From positions 113,912 through 177,911 of the forward strand of contig RDZE01000025.1 of the NCBI GenBank assembly GCA_004293905.1: a stretch of 64,000 nt of DNA, read 5' to 3'. A program made the translations under genes and the position numbers. Below, piece by piece: positions 12,734 to 23,435 of the stretch. This DNA is from Cytophagales bacterium (lineage in GTDB: Bacteria; Bacteroidota; Bacteroidia; Cytophagales; Microscillaceae). Numbering within the stretch: position 1 is the stretch's first letter; every line of letters begins with the position of its first letter. Below the pieces are notes generated by a model. The model was given only the letters and a program-made list of their open reading frames with translations, was not told the DNA's origin and searched no databases.

Positions 12734-15700
12734 TAGCAGAAATCTTTGCGCGTGCGCCTGAAATAATGATTTCAATCCTTTGAAGAGTACAATTAAAATT
12801 GTAGGCAGGTTGGTAGAAACCATCTCAAGACTTTTATTTCAATCCTTTGAAGAGTACAATTAAAATCAGGCACTTTCGTCTATGCACCGAAAGTAAATTT
12901 TGATTTCAATCCTTTGAAGAGTACAATTAAAATCCCTCGTGCAAGAAAAAAACATTTACGCGCTTTGTATTTCAATCCTTTGAAGAGTACAATTAAAATG
13001 TAATACACAACGGAGGGAGTTCTTTGCTTACCTAATTTCAATCCTTTGAAGAGTACAATTAAAATTAGCCGTTCGCAAGGCGGTTGATGTAGCCCGAAAA
13101 AATTTCAATCCTTTGAAGAGTACAATTAAAATTTCTAAGAGAAAGTTATTGCCTTTTTGCAAATTGAATTTCAATCCTTTGAAGAGTACAATTAAAATGA
13201 GAAAATAGAGAACAAAGAATACGAGATAGGAAAAAATTTCAATCCTTTGAAGAGTACAATTAAAATTTGGATTTGGTGCGCTTCCAAACTTTGGGTACGG
13301 CATTTCAATCCTTTGAAGAGTACAATTAAAATCAAAGCTCGCAGAAGCCAACGCTAAAGTAGAGAAACATTTCAATCCTTTGAAGAGTACAATTAAAATT
13401 GAAGAGAAAGAAAAAGCAATAGAAAAAGAAAGAGTATATTTCAATCCTTTGAAGAGTACAATTAAAATAGGCAAATGAAACGCTCAATGGATATAAATAT
13501 TTTATTTCAATCCTTTGAAGAGTACAATTAAAATCCTATTGCGCTTCCAAAAAGACCCAACATTGGACACAATTTCAATCCTTTGAAGAGTACAATTAAA
13601 ATGAGTAATTTTTGTGTAGCCTCGCGCAAAACAGCTTCATTTCAATCCTTTGAAGAGTACAATTAAAATCCAAAAAAGCCTATCTTATCGGTCTTAGGGC
13701 AGATGAATTTCAATCCTTTGAAGAGTACAATTAAAATGAAGGGCGCAATAATGAAGGAGCTACTCATTGAAGAATTTCAATCCTTTGAAGAGTACAATTA
13801 AAATAGCCGAGAGCACAAAGGAAACCGTCCTTGATGTATTCATTTCAATCCTTTGAAGAGTACAATTAAAATACCGCAGAAAATGCTATCGGCAATGTCC
13901 TTGTAGTATTTCAATCCTTTGAAGAGTACAATTAAAATAACGCCCCTCACAAAGCAAAGAACCTCATCGACAAAATTTCAATCCTTTGAAGAGTACAATT
14001 AAAATTTTTGACAGGATAACATAAGCATTGAAAATGTAATATTTCAATCCTTTGAAGAGTACAATTAAAATAATTCAAAATCTGCGTTTGTAATTACTTT
14101 GTACCAATTTCAATCCTTTGAAGAGTACAATTAAAATCTTTTACAAAGAATACCCCGAAGCCCCGACAGAGTTATTTCAATCCTTTGAAGAGTACAATTA
14201 AAATTCAATGCTGAATTGGAGGCTCTTAAATCCTCCATTATTTCAATCCTTTGAAGAGTACAATTAAAATCTACAAGAAGTTTATAGATTCCCCTTCTTC
14301 TATAATTATTTCAATCCTTTGAAGAGTACAATTAAAATAAATTTACCTGCGTGCTTTGTGGTTCGTTTTGTTCTATTTCAATCCTTTGAAGAGTACAATT
14401 AAAATTGCAAAAGGTTCTATTATTATGTTATTGGTAGGCTTATTTCAATCCTTTGAAGAGTACAATTAAAATCAAAACAGCACAAACATTTACAAGCGGC
14501 GCAGGAGGATTTCAATCCTTTGAAGAGTACAATTAAAATAAGTCAGGGAGTTGTACGATACAAATGAGAGCGTCGATTTCAATCCTTTGAAGAGTACAAT
14601 TAAAATATTGCAGCTTCACAAGGAAAATCTTTAGACCAATTCAATTTCAATCCTTTGAAGAGTACAATTAAAATATTTCAGCTCGGCACGGCTTCGGGCG
14701 GGTTTTTAACATTTCAATCCTTTGAAGAGTACAATTAAAATATAGCTCCTACAGGGTCGGGCAAAACTGAAGCAAATTTCAATCCTTTGAAGAGTACAAT
14801 TAAAATTCGGCTATGCTATCAGCTAAAAACGAAATTGAAATATTTCAATCCTTTGAAGAGTACAATTAAAATTGATACAATTTCTTTATCCTCAAAAAGT
14901 TCTTCTAATTTCAATCCTTTGAAGAGTACAATTAAAATCCCCTACGGGCTCAGGCAAAACAGAGGCTATGGTGCATTTCAATCCTTTGAAGAGTACAATT
15001 AAAATTCTAAATAAACTTGTTGTGGGAACAAGCTATGTAACATATTTCAATCCTTTGAAGAGTACAATTAAAATCTTCTATTGTCTTAAAGCCTGCCACA
15101 AAGCGACCAATTTCAATCCTTTGAAGAGTACAATTAAAATCGGTAGGGGCTTGCAACTTAGTACAAACTTCAATTAATTTCAATCCTTTGAAGAGTACAA
15201 TTAAAATCATACTCCTCCGTACCGCGTTTCATTTGTTTGAATTTTATTTCAATCCTTTGAAGAGTACAATTAAAATAAAGTTGCAGTGATTTTTTTTGAA
15301 GCTGCAATACTTATTTCAATCCTTTGAAGAGTACAATTAAAATTTTGATTGTGATTTTCTTCTCCTTCTTTTTCTTTTATTTCAATCCTTTGAAGAGTAC
15401 AATTAAAATAAAAATTACTCAATGTTCCTGTCTACACAGACCACATTTCAATCCTTTGAAGAGTACAATTAAAATTGGATATTGTGCCCTCCCGCGAGGA
15501 TACCTCTCGCAATTTCAATCCTTTGAAGAGTACAATTAAAATCGTTGCGACAAATCTCCATTTTTGTCGTTCAATCGATTTCAATCCTTTGAAGAGTACA
15601 ATTAAAATGATTCCGCGCCCGCTTGGTCGGTCATCGTTGCCGTTATTTCAATCCTTTGAAGAGTACAATTAAAATGGCTCTACCGCCTCGCAATTTTACC

Positions 15701-18700
15701 CCAGCCCAACTATTTCAATCCTTTGAAGAGTACAATTAAAATCGTTGCGACAAATCTCCATTTTTGTCGTTCAATCGATTTCAATCCTTTGAAGAGTACA
15801 ATTAAAATACGAAGTAGATGCAGAATACAGGGCATTGGTGTTGATTTCAATCCTTTGAAGAGTACAATTAAAATTACGCGCCTACGGTTTTCTACTTAGA
15901 AAGTCCATTATTTCAATCCTTTGAAGAGTACAATTAAAATAGAACGTTCTGTGTCAAAAAAACACTTCCAAACGTTATTTCAATCCTTTGAAGAGTACAA
16001 TTAAAATCCGTTGCTGTTGTCCGTCCAAGTAAATTTTATAACATATTTCAATCCTTTGAAGAGTACAATTAAAATAAAGACACGTGTTTTGGAGTAGTTT
16101 AATGCAAGTATTTCAATCCTTTGAAGAGTACAATTAAAATATGTAAGCGCGGCTATTTTGGTTGCGCCCGTAAGACATTTCAATCCTTTGAAGAGTACAA
16201 TTAAAATAATATTTTGTCTATGTAGTCAAAAGAAACATTTTCGATTTCAATCCTTTGAAGAGTACAATTAAAATCTTCGCACGCACGCGGTAGTAGTAAG
16301 TAGTGCCTATTTCAATCCTTTGAAGAGTACAATTAAAATTCAGCGTTTTGAGAGCCACCAAACTTTTGAAGGTGATTTCAATCCTTTGAAGAGTACAATT
16401 AAAATGCGTAACTGCACGCTGTTAAGCAATAGATTTGCTTTTATTTCAATCCTTTGAAGAGTACAATTAAAATTAGGAGATTTGTGAAACAGTTGCACCT
16501 GTGCCTGTTATTTCAATCCTTTGAAGAGTACAATTAAAATTTAGTACTTCACCTACTTTTGCTTCTCAAATTGCATTTCAATCCTTTGAAGAGTACAATT
16601 AAAATTATTTTCGCGTTTTTCTTCTCTCAGCTTTTTTGGTTCATTTCAATCCTTTGAAGAGTACAATTAAAATAGAAGCGAAACTTTCACCGATGCGGGC
16701 AGTTTTCGCATTTCAATCCTTTGAAGAGTACAATTAAAATTTCAAATTGGGCTACTGCTTGGTCAGTGGCTTTTTTATTTCAATCCTTTGAAGAGTACAA
16801 TTAAAATTTTTTTTTGTTTAACCCCTTACCTACCCTAACAAAAATTTCAATCCTTTGAAGAGTACAATTAAAATATCAGGTTTGCAAACTCTTCAATCTA
16901 TTGCACTTGATTTCAATCCTTTGAAGAGTACAATTAAAATCAGCACCAAAAGAATCACAGCTTAAACTGCACTTGATTTCAATCCTTTGAAGAGTACAAT
17001 TAAAATAAAAGTAATCGTATGTGTCCCTACCCCAGCAGCACTATTTCAATCCTTTGAAGAGTACAATTAAAATTCATACCAATGAGTATGTCGACAACAG
17101 TTAGAACAGATTTCAATCCTTTGAAGAGTACAATTAAAATAATTTTTATTTGTTTTATTTGTTTATATGTGTTGTAATTTCAATCCTTTGAAGAGTACAA
17201 TTAAAATCCTTGTTCTAGTGGGCGACCATGCACCATCACTTTTATTTCAATCCTTTGAAGAGTACAATTAAAATCTACCAACGTGTTATCTGTAAAAGTA
17301 CCAGCCAATACATTTCAATCCTTTGAAGAGTACAATTAAAATACTGCAAGAGCAGTACGGCATCAACCTCGTACGCTTATTTCAATCCTTTGAAGAGTAC
17401 AATTAAAATGAAGAAATCTGCATATCCTGTTCCCTTTTTGAAATCATTTCAATCCTTTGAAGAGTACAATTAAAATTGCTATATCGTAGAGGGTGAGCCT
17501 TTGGTTTTCTGTCATTTCAATCCTTTGAAGAGTACAATTAAAATAGATTGGGTAATCGTAGGGGGCGAAAGTGGAAAAGGATTTCAATCCTTTGAAGAGT
17601 ACAATTAAAATTTTAAGACGAAACACGCGCAACACATAACCACTGAATTTCAATCCTTTGAAGAGTACAATTAAAATTCAAAAAATTTGACGAAGATGGG
17701 CAACCCATCAAAAATTTCAATCCTTTGAAGAGTACAATTAAAATTGCGGTATCGGTAAGCAAAAAATCGCGGGGGTCGGGGATTTCAATCCTTTGAAGAG
17801 TACAATTAAAATTATGCTTGGGTAGGTTTAGTTGACTGTGGGTAACCTCGATTTCAATCCTTTGAAGAGTACAATTAAAATCGAGGAGGGCGATGTTTTC
17901 TCTCTACTATTATCGCAATTTCAATCCTTTGAAGAGTACAATTAAAATTAGGTGTTTCCTCATAAGCCCACTTCTCAAACTCAAATTTCAATCCTTTGAA
18001 GAGTACAATTAAAATTTTGAAGGCGCAACTCTTTATTGCAACCCAGTCGGAATATTTCAATCCTTTGAAGAGTACAATTAAAATCAAAACCCGCGAGAAA
18101 GGGACAATCTTAATCCTAGAATTTCAATCCTTTGAAGAGTACAATTAAAATACAATAATTACAAGTAGCCACAATGGTTGAGCTATCATTTCAATCCTTT
18201 GAAGAGTACAATTAAAATGGCTGGGAAAAGGGTTTTGTACACGCCCTTACGACATTTCAATCCTTTGAAGAGTACAATTAAAATACCGCTGAGAGCAAAA
18301 AAAGGCACCTGTGGTTGCAGCATTTCAATCCTTTGAAGAGTACAATTAAAATGCAAACAACTTGAGGCTGCTTATGTAAGTCAATCAAGATTTCAATCCT
18401 TTGAAGAGTACAATTAAAATTACCTGTTGATGATATTTTTTCTCTTTGAACTCTTTATTTCAATCCTTTGAAGAGTACAATTAAAATAAAAAACCTTTGG
18501 GGTCGTTTTTGTGGGCAATTATCAATTTCAATCCTTTGAAGAGTACAATTAAAATAAAAGCAAAAGTGTCAGAACTTGAAAAAGAAATTCAATTTCAATC
18601 CTTTGAAGAGTACAATTAAAATGATGCCGAAAAGATGTCAAAAGAAGAGTATCTAAATTTCAATCCTTTGAAGAGTACAATTAAAATATGGCAATAGGTT

Positions 18701-21700
18701 AATTACGTTCTTGAGGTCATCTAATTTCAATCCTTTGAAGAGTACAATTAAAATGAAGGAACAGCAGTTGCCATCCCTTCTTTTTATCGCATTTCAATCC
18801 TTTGAAGAGTACAATTAAAATTTGCAACAAGCGAAGGCAAGGCAAAAGCAGAGGAATATTTCAATCCTTTGAAGAGTACAATTAAAATGATGGCTGTCCG
18901 AAAATCCAACGATTCAAAAGGAAATTTCAATCCTTTGAAGAGTACAATTAAAATTGTAAAACCCGTCGCTATCGAGAAGAAGGATAAAAAATTTCAATCC
19001 TTTGAAGAGTACAATTAAAATAAGATGTCTTTTATGTAAACCGTAGGGTTCACATATTTCAATCCTTTGAAGAGTACAATTAAAATATTTCCTACGCGAC
19101 TAAAACCAACTATCCTTGAAAATTTCAATCCTTTGAAGAGTACAATTAAAATAAGTTAGGGACTTCCTTATCTTCATAAAAAACTACAAAATTTCAATCC
19201 TTTGAAGAGTACAATTAAAATGTAATAGGTGAGAGTCAAAGAGCGACTTCTCACCAACATTTCAATCCTTTGAAGAGTACAATTAAAATGCAGACAAAAC
19301 TTGGAGAGAATTTTAGCTCTTTTCAATTTCAATCCTTTGAAGAGTACAATTAAAATAGAGGAGGAGAAGAGGGTTAACGAAGTAGCTATCTAATTTCAAT
19401 CCTTTGAAGAGTACAATTAAAATCAAAGCCAATTGGCAAGTTTTGCCTATCTTTCAGTGATTTCAATCCTTTGAAGAGTACAATTAAAATACAAAGATGG
19501 ACAAGTAAAAATAGAGATTAAATCTGATTTCAATCCTTTGAAGAGTACAATTAAAATAATATAGAAGTAAAAGAAGCCAAAGAAGTCTTGGTTGATTTCA
19601 ATCCTTTGAAGAGTACAATTAAAATACTGCAGCGAATCGCCGCTGAAAGCGACCTGCTTGTATTTCAATCCTTTGAAGAGTACAATTAAAATCAAAGACA
19701 CGCGCGGAAGTCTTGCAAATATGCAGGGATTTCAATCCTTTGAAGAGTACAATTAAAATCTGGCTCTGGCTTCAACAGTTTCAGATTTTCTGAATTATTT
19801 CAATCCTTTGAAGAGTACAATTAAAATTTGTTAATGATGCCGAACTTTGCATCGTTCGTGCTTATTTCAATCCTTTGAAGAGTACAATTAAAATCATCAA
19901 CTCTCCAACAATCTCAAAACTTTTGGAGATATTTCAATCCTTTGAAGAGTACAATTAAAATAGTACGACCAAGCAGAAAGAGAGTTAAAAACAAAGCATT
20001 TCAATCCTTTGAAGAGTACAATTAAAATCACTACAGCTATTTAGTAGTGTGGTGTATTTGCGAAATTTCAATCCTTTGAAGAGTACAATTAAAATGAGTG
20101 TTTTCTCTACTAAGTTAGAGTTTTCTATTTTAAATTTCAATCCTTTGAAGAGTACAATTAAAATTTTCTCCGAAAGAGGTGTTTGAAGATGTCGATGATT
20201 ATTTCAATCCTTTGAAGAGTACAATTAAAATAAGTCGTATCTGCCAGAGAACTACATCAATTCTTGGATTTCAATCCTTTGAAGAGTACAATTAAAATTT
20301 TGACAACCAGCACTGATTATGGAACATCCAGCAAATTTCAATCCTTTGAAGAGTACAATTAAAATCAACGACGATGACGACAACGACGAAGAAAATGCTT
20401 ATTTCAATCCTTTGAAGAGTACAATTAAAATAAGGTGATGTATTCGCTTTTTGTAGTAAAAAATTTGATTTCAATCCTTTGAAGAGTACAATTAAAATCC
20501 ACCTCTTGTATCTTCCTCCTTCTCCTGACTTTCTATTTCAATCCTTTGAAGAGTACAATTAAAATGATAGTGTAGCAAGTTATGGGACAACCCACTATAA
20601 ATTTCAATCCTTTGAAGAGTACAATTAAAATGCATCGCCGCTTTTGATTTCTAAAAACTCCTCCTCTATTTCAATCCTTTGAAGAGTACAATTAAAATTA
20701 ACTTTATTAAATTTTTCAAGCCACCTATTTTAGTATTTCAATCCTTTGAAGAGTACAATTAAAATCTTACAAAGCTCCCCTCCCTAGTCCCTGAGTTAGA
20801 CATTTCAATCCTTTGAAGAGTACAATTAAAATCAGTAGGTGAGGAAAAAATAGAACGGATTCCTGCATTTCAATCCTTTGAAGAGTACAATTAAAATAGT
20901 GATGTTCTCTACCTGATTGCTTGTAGAGAGGTCATTTCAATCCTTTGAAGAGTACAATTAAAATTATCTTATCGGTCTTAGGGCAGATGAAGGGATTAAC
21001 ATTTCAATCCTTTGAAGAGTACAATTAAAATTTCTCTCTTGGAAGAACATCTTTTTTTGTTCCTCAATTTCAATCCTTTGAAGAGTACAATTAAAATTCT
21101 TTACGACTTCAAAATAACAACCGAAGATGACGAATTTCAATCCTTTGAAGAGTACAATTAAAATCGAGTAGTGCCTTGATACAAGAAGTTGAAACTCTCT
21201 ATTTCAATCCTTTGAAGAGTACAATTAAAATCTTCAGGGGTTTGTAATTGAAACAATACTCGAAACATTTCAATCCTTTGAAGAGTACAATTAAAATAAG
21301 GCTTCTCATCAAACAATTCTTTGCTTTTTTTGTATTTCAATCCTTTGAAGAGTACAATTAAAATTAGCATTTGCAACGCTTCTTGACTATAGAATAGGAA
21401 AATTTCAATCCTTTGAAGAGTACAATTAAAATAAGAGTAAAAGAATAGCCTCGCAAGATGCACGACGAATTTCAATCCTTTGAAGAGTACAATTAAAATA
21501 CTCCCCCAAAATGACGACCTCCGAGATTGTCCTAATTTCAATCCTTTGAAGAGTACAATTAAAATGCTTTTGAGGATATCCCATCTGAGGTTATCATTGA
21601 ATTTCAATCCTTTGAAGAGTACAATTAAAATATAAATAGAGTATCACGATTCCCTTTCTCCATGATAATTTCAATCCTTTGAAGAGTACAATTAAAATTT

Positions 21701-22771
21701 CCGAGAAATTTAAGTATACTATTTTCTCTTCATCTATTTCAATCCTTTGAAGAGTACAATTAAAATGAGTATAACAAATCTATTGCTTCTTGTGGGCAAT
21801 CATATTTCAATCCTTTGAAGAGTACAATTAAAATCATTATAAAAATACGCTGTTTTTTAGAAAAGATACAATTTCAATCCTTTGAAGAGTACAATTAAAA
21901 TTATAATTTTCTATTTCTTCTATTTTCTTGACCTCATATTTCAATCCTTTGAAGAGTACAATTAAAATATCATGAAGGAAGAGCCTCTTGCATACCGAGA
22001 GCCAAATTTCAATCCTTTGAAGAGTACAATTAAAATTTAAAAGAAGTACTGCCCCCTGTTGCGGACAAGTTGATTTCAATCCTTTGAAGAGTACAATTAA
22101 AATTAGACCCAGAAAGTCCGACAGAAAAGGCTAAAATTGATTTCAATCCTTTGAAGAGTACAATTAAAATTTTCAGGCGGAGGACGATACACTCTCTTTC
22201 AACAATATTTCAATCCTTTGAAGAGTACAATTAAAATTGAAATATGAAAAAAGTTTTTCGAGATATAAATGTATATTTCAATCCTTTGAAGAGTACAATT
22301 AAAATCCTAAACCAACTGACATGTTGGCAGAAATCCTAAATTTCAATCCTTTGAAGAGTACAATTAAAATCTTTTTTTCTTTTCTATTATTGTATCCACT
22401 ATTTTCATTTCAATCCTTTGAAGAGTACAATTAAAATTGTTTTCCTTACAACGCAAGAGGGGCGTATAGGAATATTTCAATCCTTTGAAGAGTACAATTA
22501 AAATTTCAAATGAATGAAACTGCTATTACTCTATTGCAGTATTTCAATCCTTTGAAGAGTACAATTAAAATTTTTTGTAAGCACTTGAAAAGTATGTTGT
22601 GGACAAATTTCAATCCTTTGAAGAGTACAATTAAAATATATAGACCAATTCAAGGGAATGAGTGCTAAACAAAATTTCAATCCTTTGAAGAGTACAATTA
22701 AAATCCTATATAGGGTAGAAATAAACATTTTAAAATTAAAATTTCAATCCTTTGAAGAGTACAATTAAAAT

Positions 22772-23011
22772 CCGTTACGAAACTAAGAAAAAAAGGCTTC
22801 TCATACAAATAAAAACACTTTTTTTTCTGAAAAGAGGTCTTAAAAATCGTCTATCTGCCATACTAAGATATGAGCGGAGAAGCGACAACATTTGTAATTT
22901 GCTTATTATCAGATGGTTATATTTCATGATTTTTCTTCCATTTAGTTTTTACTTGTTTATTTTGGTTTCACAAATACGATAGACAACTATCAAATAGCTT
23001 AAAAAACTCAT
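22772..23011 (-). promoter_or_regulatory. CRISPR leader
   Basis: A 240-bp AT-rich gap between the stop of cas2 and the leader-proximal repeat at 22741-22771, on the handle-proximal side expected for array transcription on the minus strand. It contains poly-A/T runs next to the first repeat. On the minus strand a TATCTTAG element (near the TAnnTTTG box of Bacteroidota) lies about 100 nt before the first repeat and is a possible array promoter. No credible gene is present; a 76-codon frame starting at 22752 begins inside the last repeat and is not a gene. Confidence 0.85.
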
Positions 23012-23275
23012 TTACAGCAAATTATCTAATTCGTTTTTTTCCTTTCCTATCACCTCTTTATGAAGCCATTTTTCATCTGTGCTCTTAAAAATGATAAGAC
23101 TGTCTTCCTCTTCGTCCATTATTTTTCTGGCTTTGAAAAGCATTTCCTTCAACTTCACCTCCGAAATTTCGCCCTCAAAAACAGAATTCTGAATCCAATT
23201 TAGGTATTGCCTACAAAGTTTTAACATCTTTGCCACACGCCTCTCCCCACAGTCATATACTAAAATTACATACAT
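23012..23275 (-). CDS. cas2: CRISPR-associated endonuclease Cas2
   Basis: An 87-residue protein of the usual Cas2 length. It opens with a beta strand ending in the conserved aspartate (VILVYD, D8) that lies at the dimer interface of the ferredoxin-like fold. Cas2 dimers bridge two Cas1 dimers to form the spacer integration complex. It is the last gene of the minus-strand cas operon, next to the leader where integration happens. It is separated from cas1 by 160 bp of simple repeats rather than the short gap common in other operons, so it may be translated or transcribed somewhat independently of cas1. Confidence 0.95.
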   Translation of the reverse strand: MYVILVYDCGERRVAKMLKLCRQYLNWIQNSVFEGEISEVKLKEMLFKARKIMDEEEDSLIIFKSTDEKWLHKEVIGKEKNELDNLL

Positions 23276-23435
23276 ATTTTTTATTGTTAAATTGTTACAT
23301 TGCTAAATTGTTGTATTGCTGGTTTGTTACATTGCTAAATTGTTAAACATTCCAACCATATAACCATTCCAACCATACAACCATACAACCATTCCAACCA
23401 TATAACCATCAACCATTCCAACCATACAACCATAT
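23276..23435. repeat. Simple-sequence repeat tract between cas1 and cas2
   Basis: Two simple repeats meet here. The first is a stretch of AAATTGTTACATTGCT-like units (23285-23345). The second is a tract of AACCATTCCAACCATA / CCATACAACC units (about 23347-23432). The same two-part motif occurs on the other side of cas1 at 24498-24575. No gene is visible. Such phased intergenic tracts are common in Bacteroidota, but here they bracket exactly one gene. Confidence 0.8.

Larger units (their letters stand above)
1..22771 (-). CRISPR. Giant type I-B CRISPR array, truncated at the left edge
   Basis: About 342 copies (341 complete plus a 23-nt partial at 1-23; counted from anchor positions and the 66-67 nt period) of a 31-nt repeat. 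On the plus strand it starts ATTTCAATCC and ends ACAATTAAAAT. On the minus strand it ends GGATTGAAAT, the usual 8-nt crRNA 5' handle (ATTGAAAT) of type I-B, so transcription is leftward from the leader at 22772-23011. Spacers are mostly 34-38 nt. Repeats are almost invariant: the first five complete copies have G instead of A at the plus-strand first base, one copy (10140-10170) ends in G, and the copy at 12671 is followed by essentially no spacer. Exact spacer duplications and overlapping or homologous spacers are described under findings. Every long reading frame in this region is a translation of the repeat. Confidence 0.99.

Noticed and set aside
14742..14974. Self-targeting of the resident cas3 by the Walker A spacers
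   Set aside because: The resident codons are GCT CCT ACA GGC GCA GGC AAA ACC then AAT, with several mismatches to both spacers and Ala instead of Ser. A perfect self-target is excluded, though distant homology is obvious.
17..22728. Dozens of open frames of 60-150 codons within the array, containing recurring FNPLKSTIKI, FNCTLQRIE or ILIVLFKGLK
   Set aside because: These are translations of the CRISPR repeat in three frames on each strand; the repeat lacks stops in several frames. Not genes.
22752..22982. 76-codon frame over the leader
   Set aside because: It begins inside the leader-proximal repeat and runs through AT-rich leader sequence; it has no protein character.
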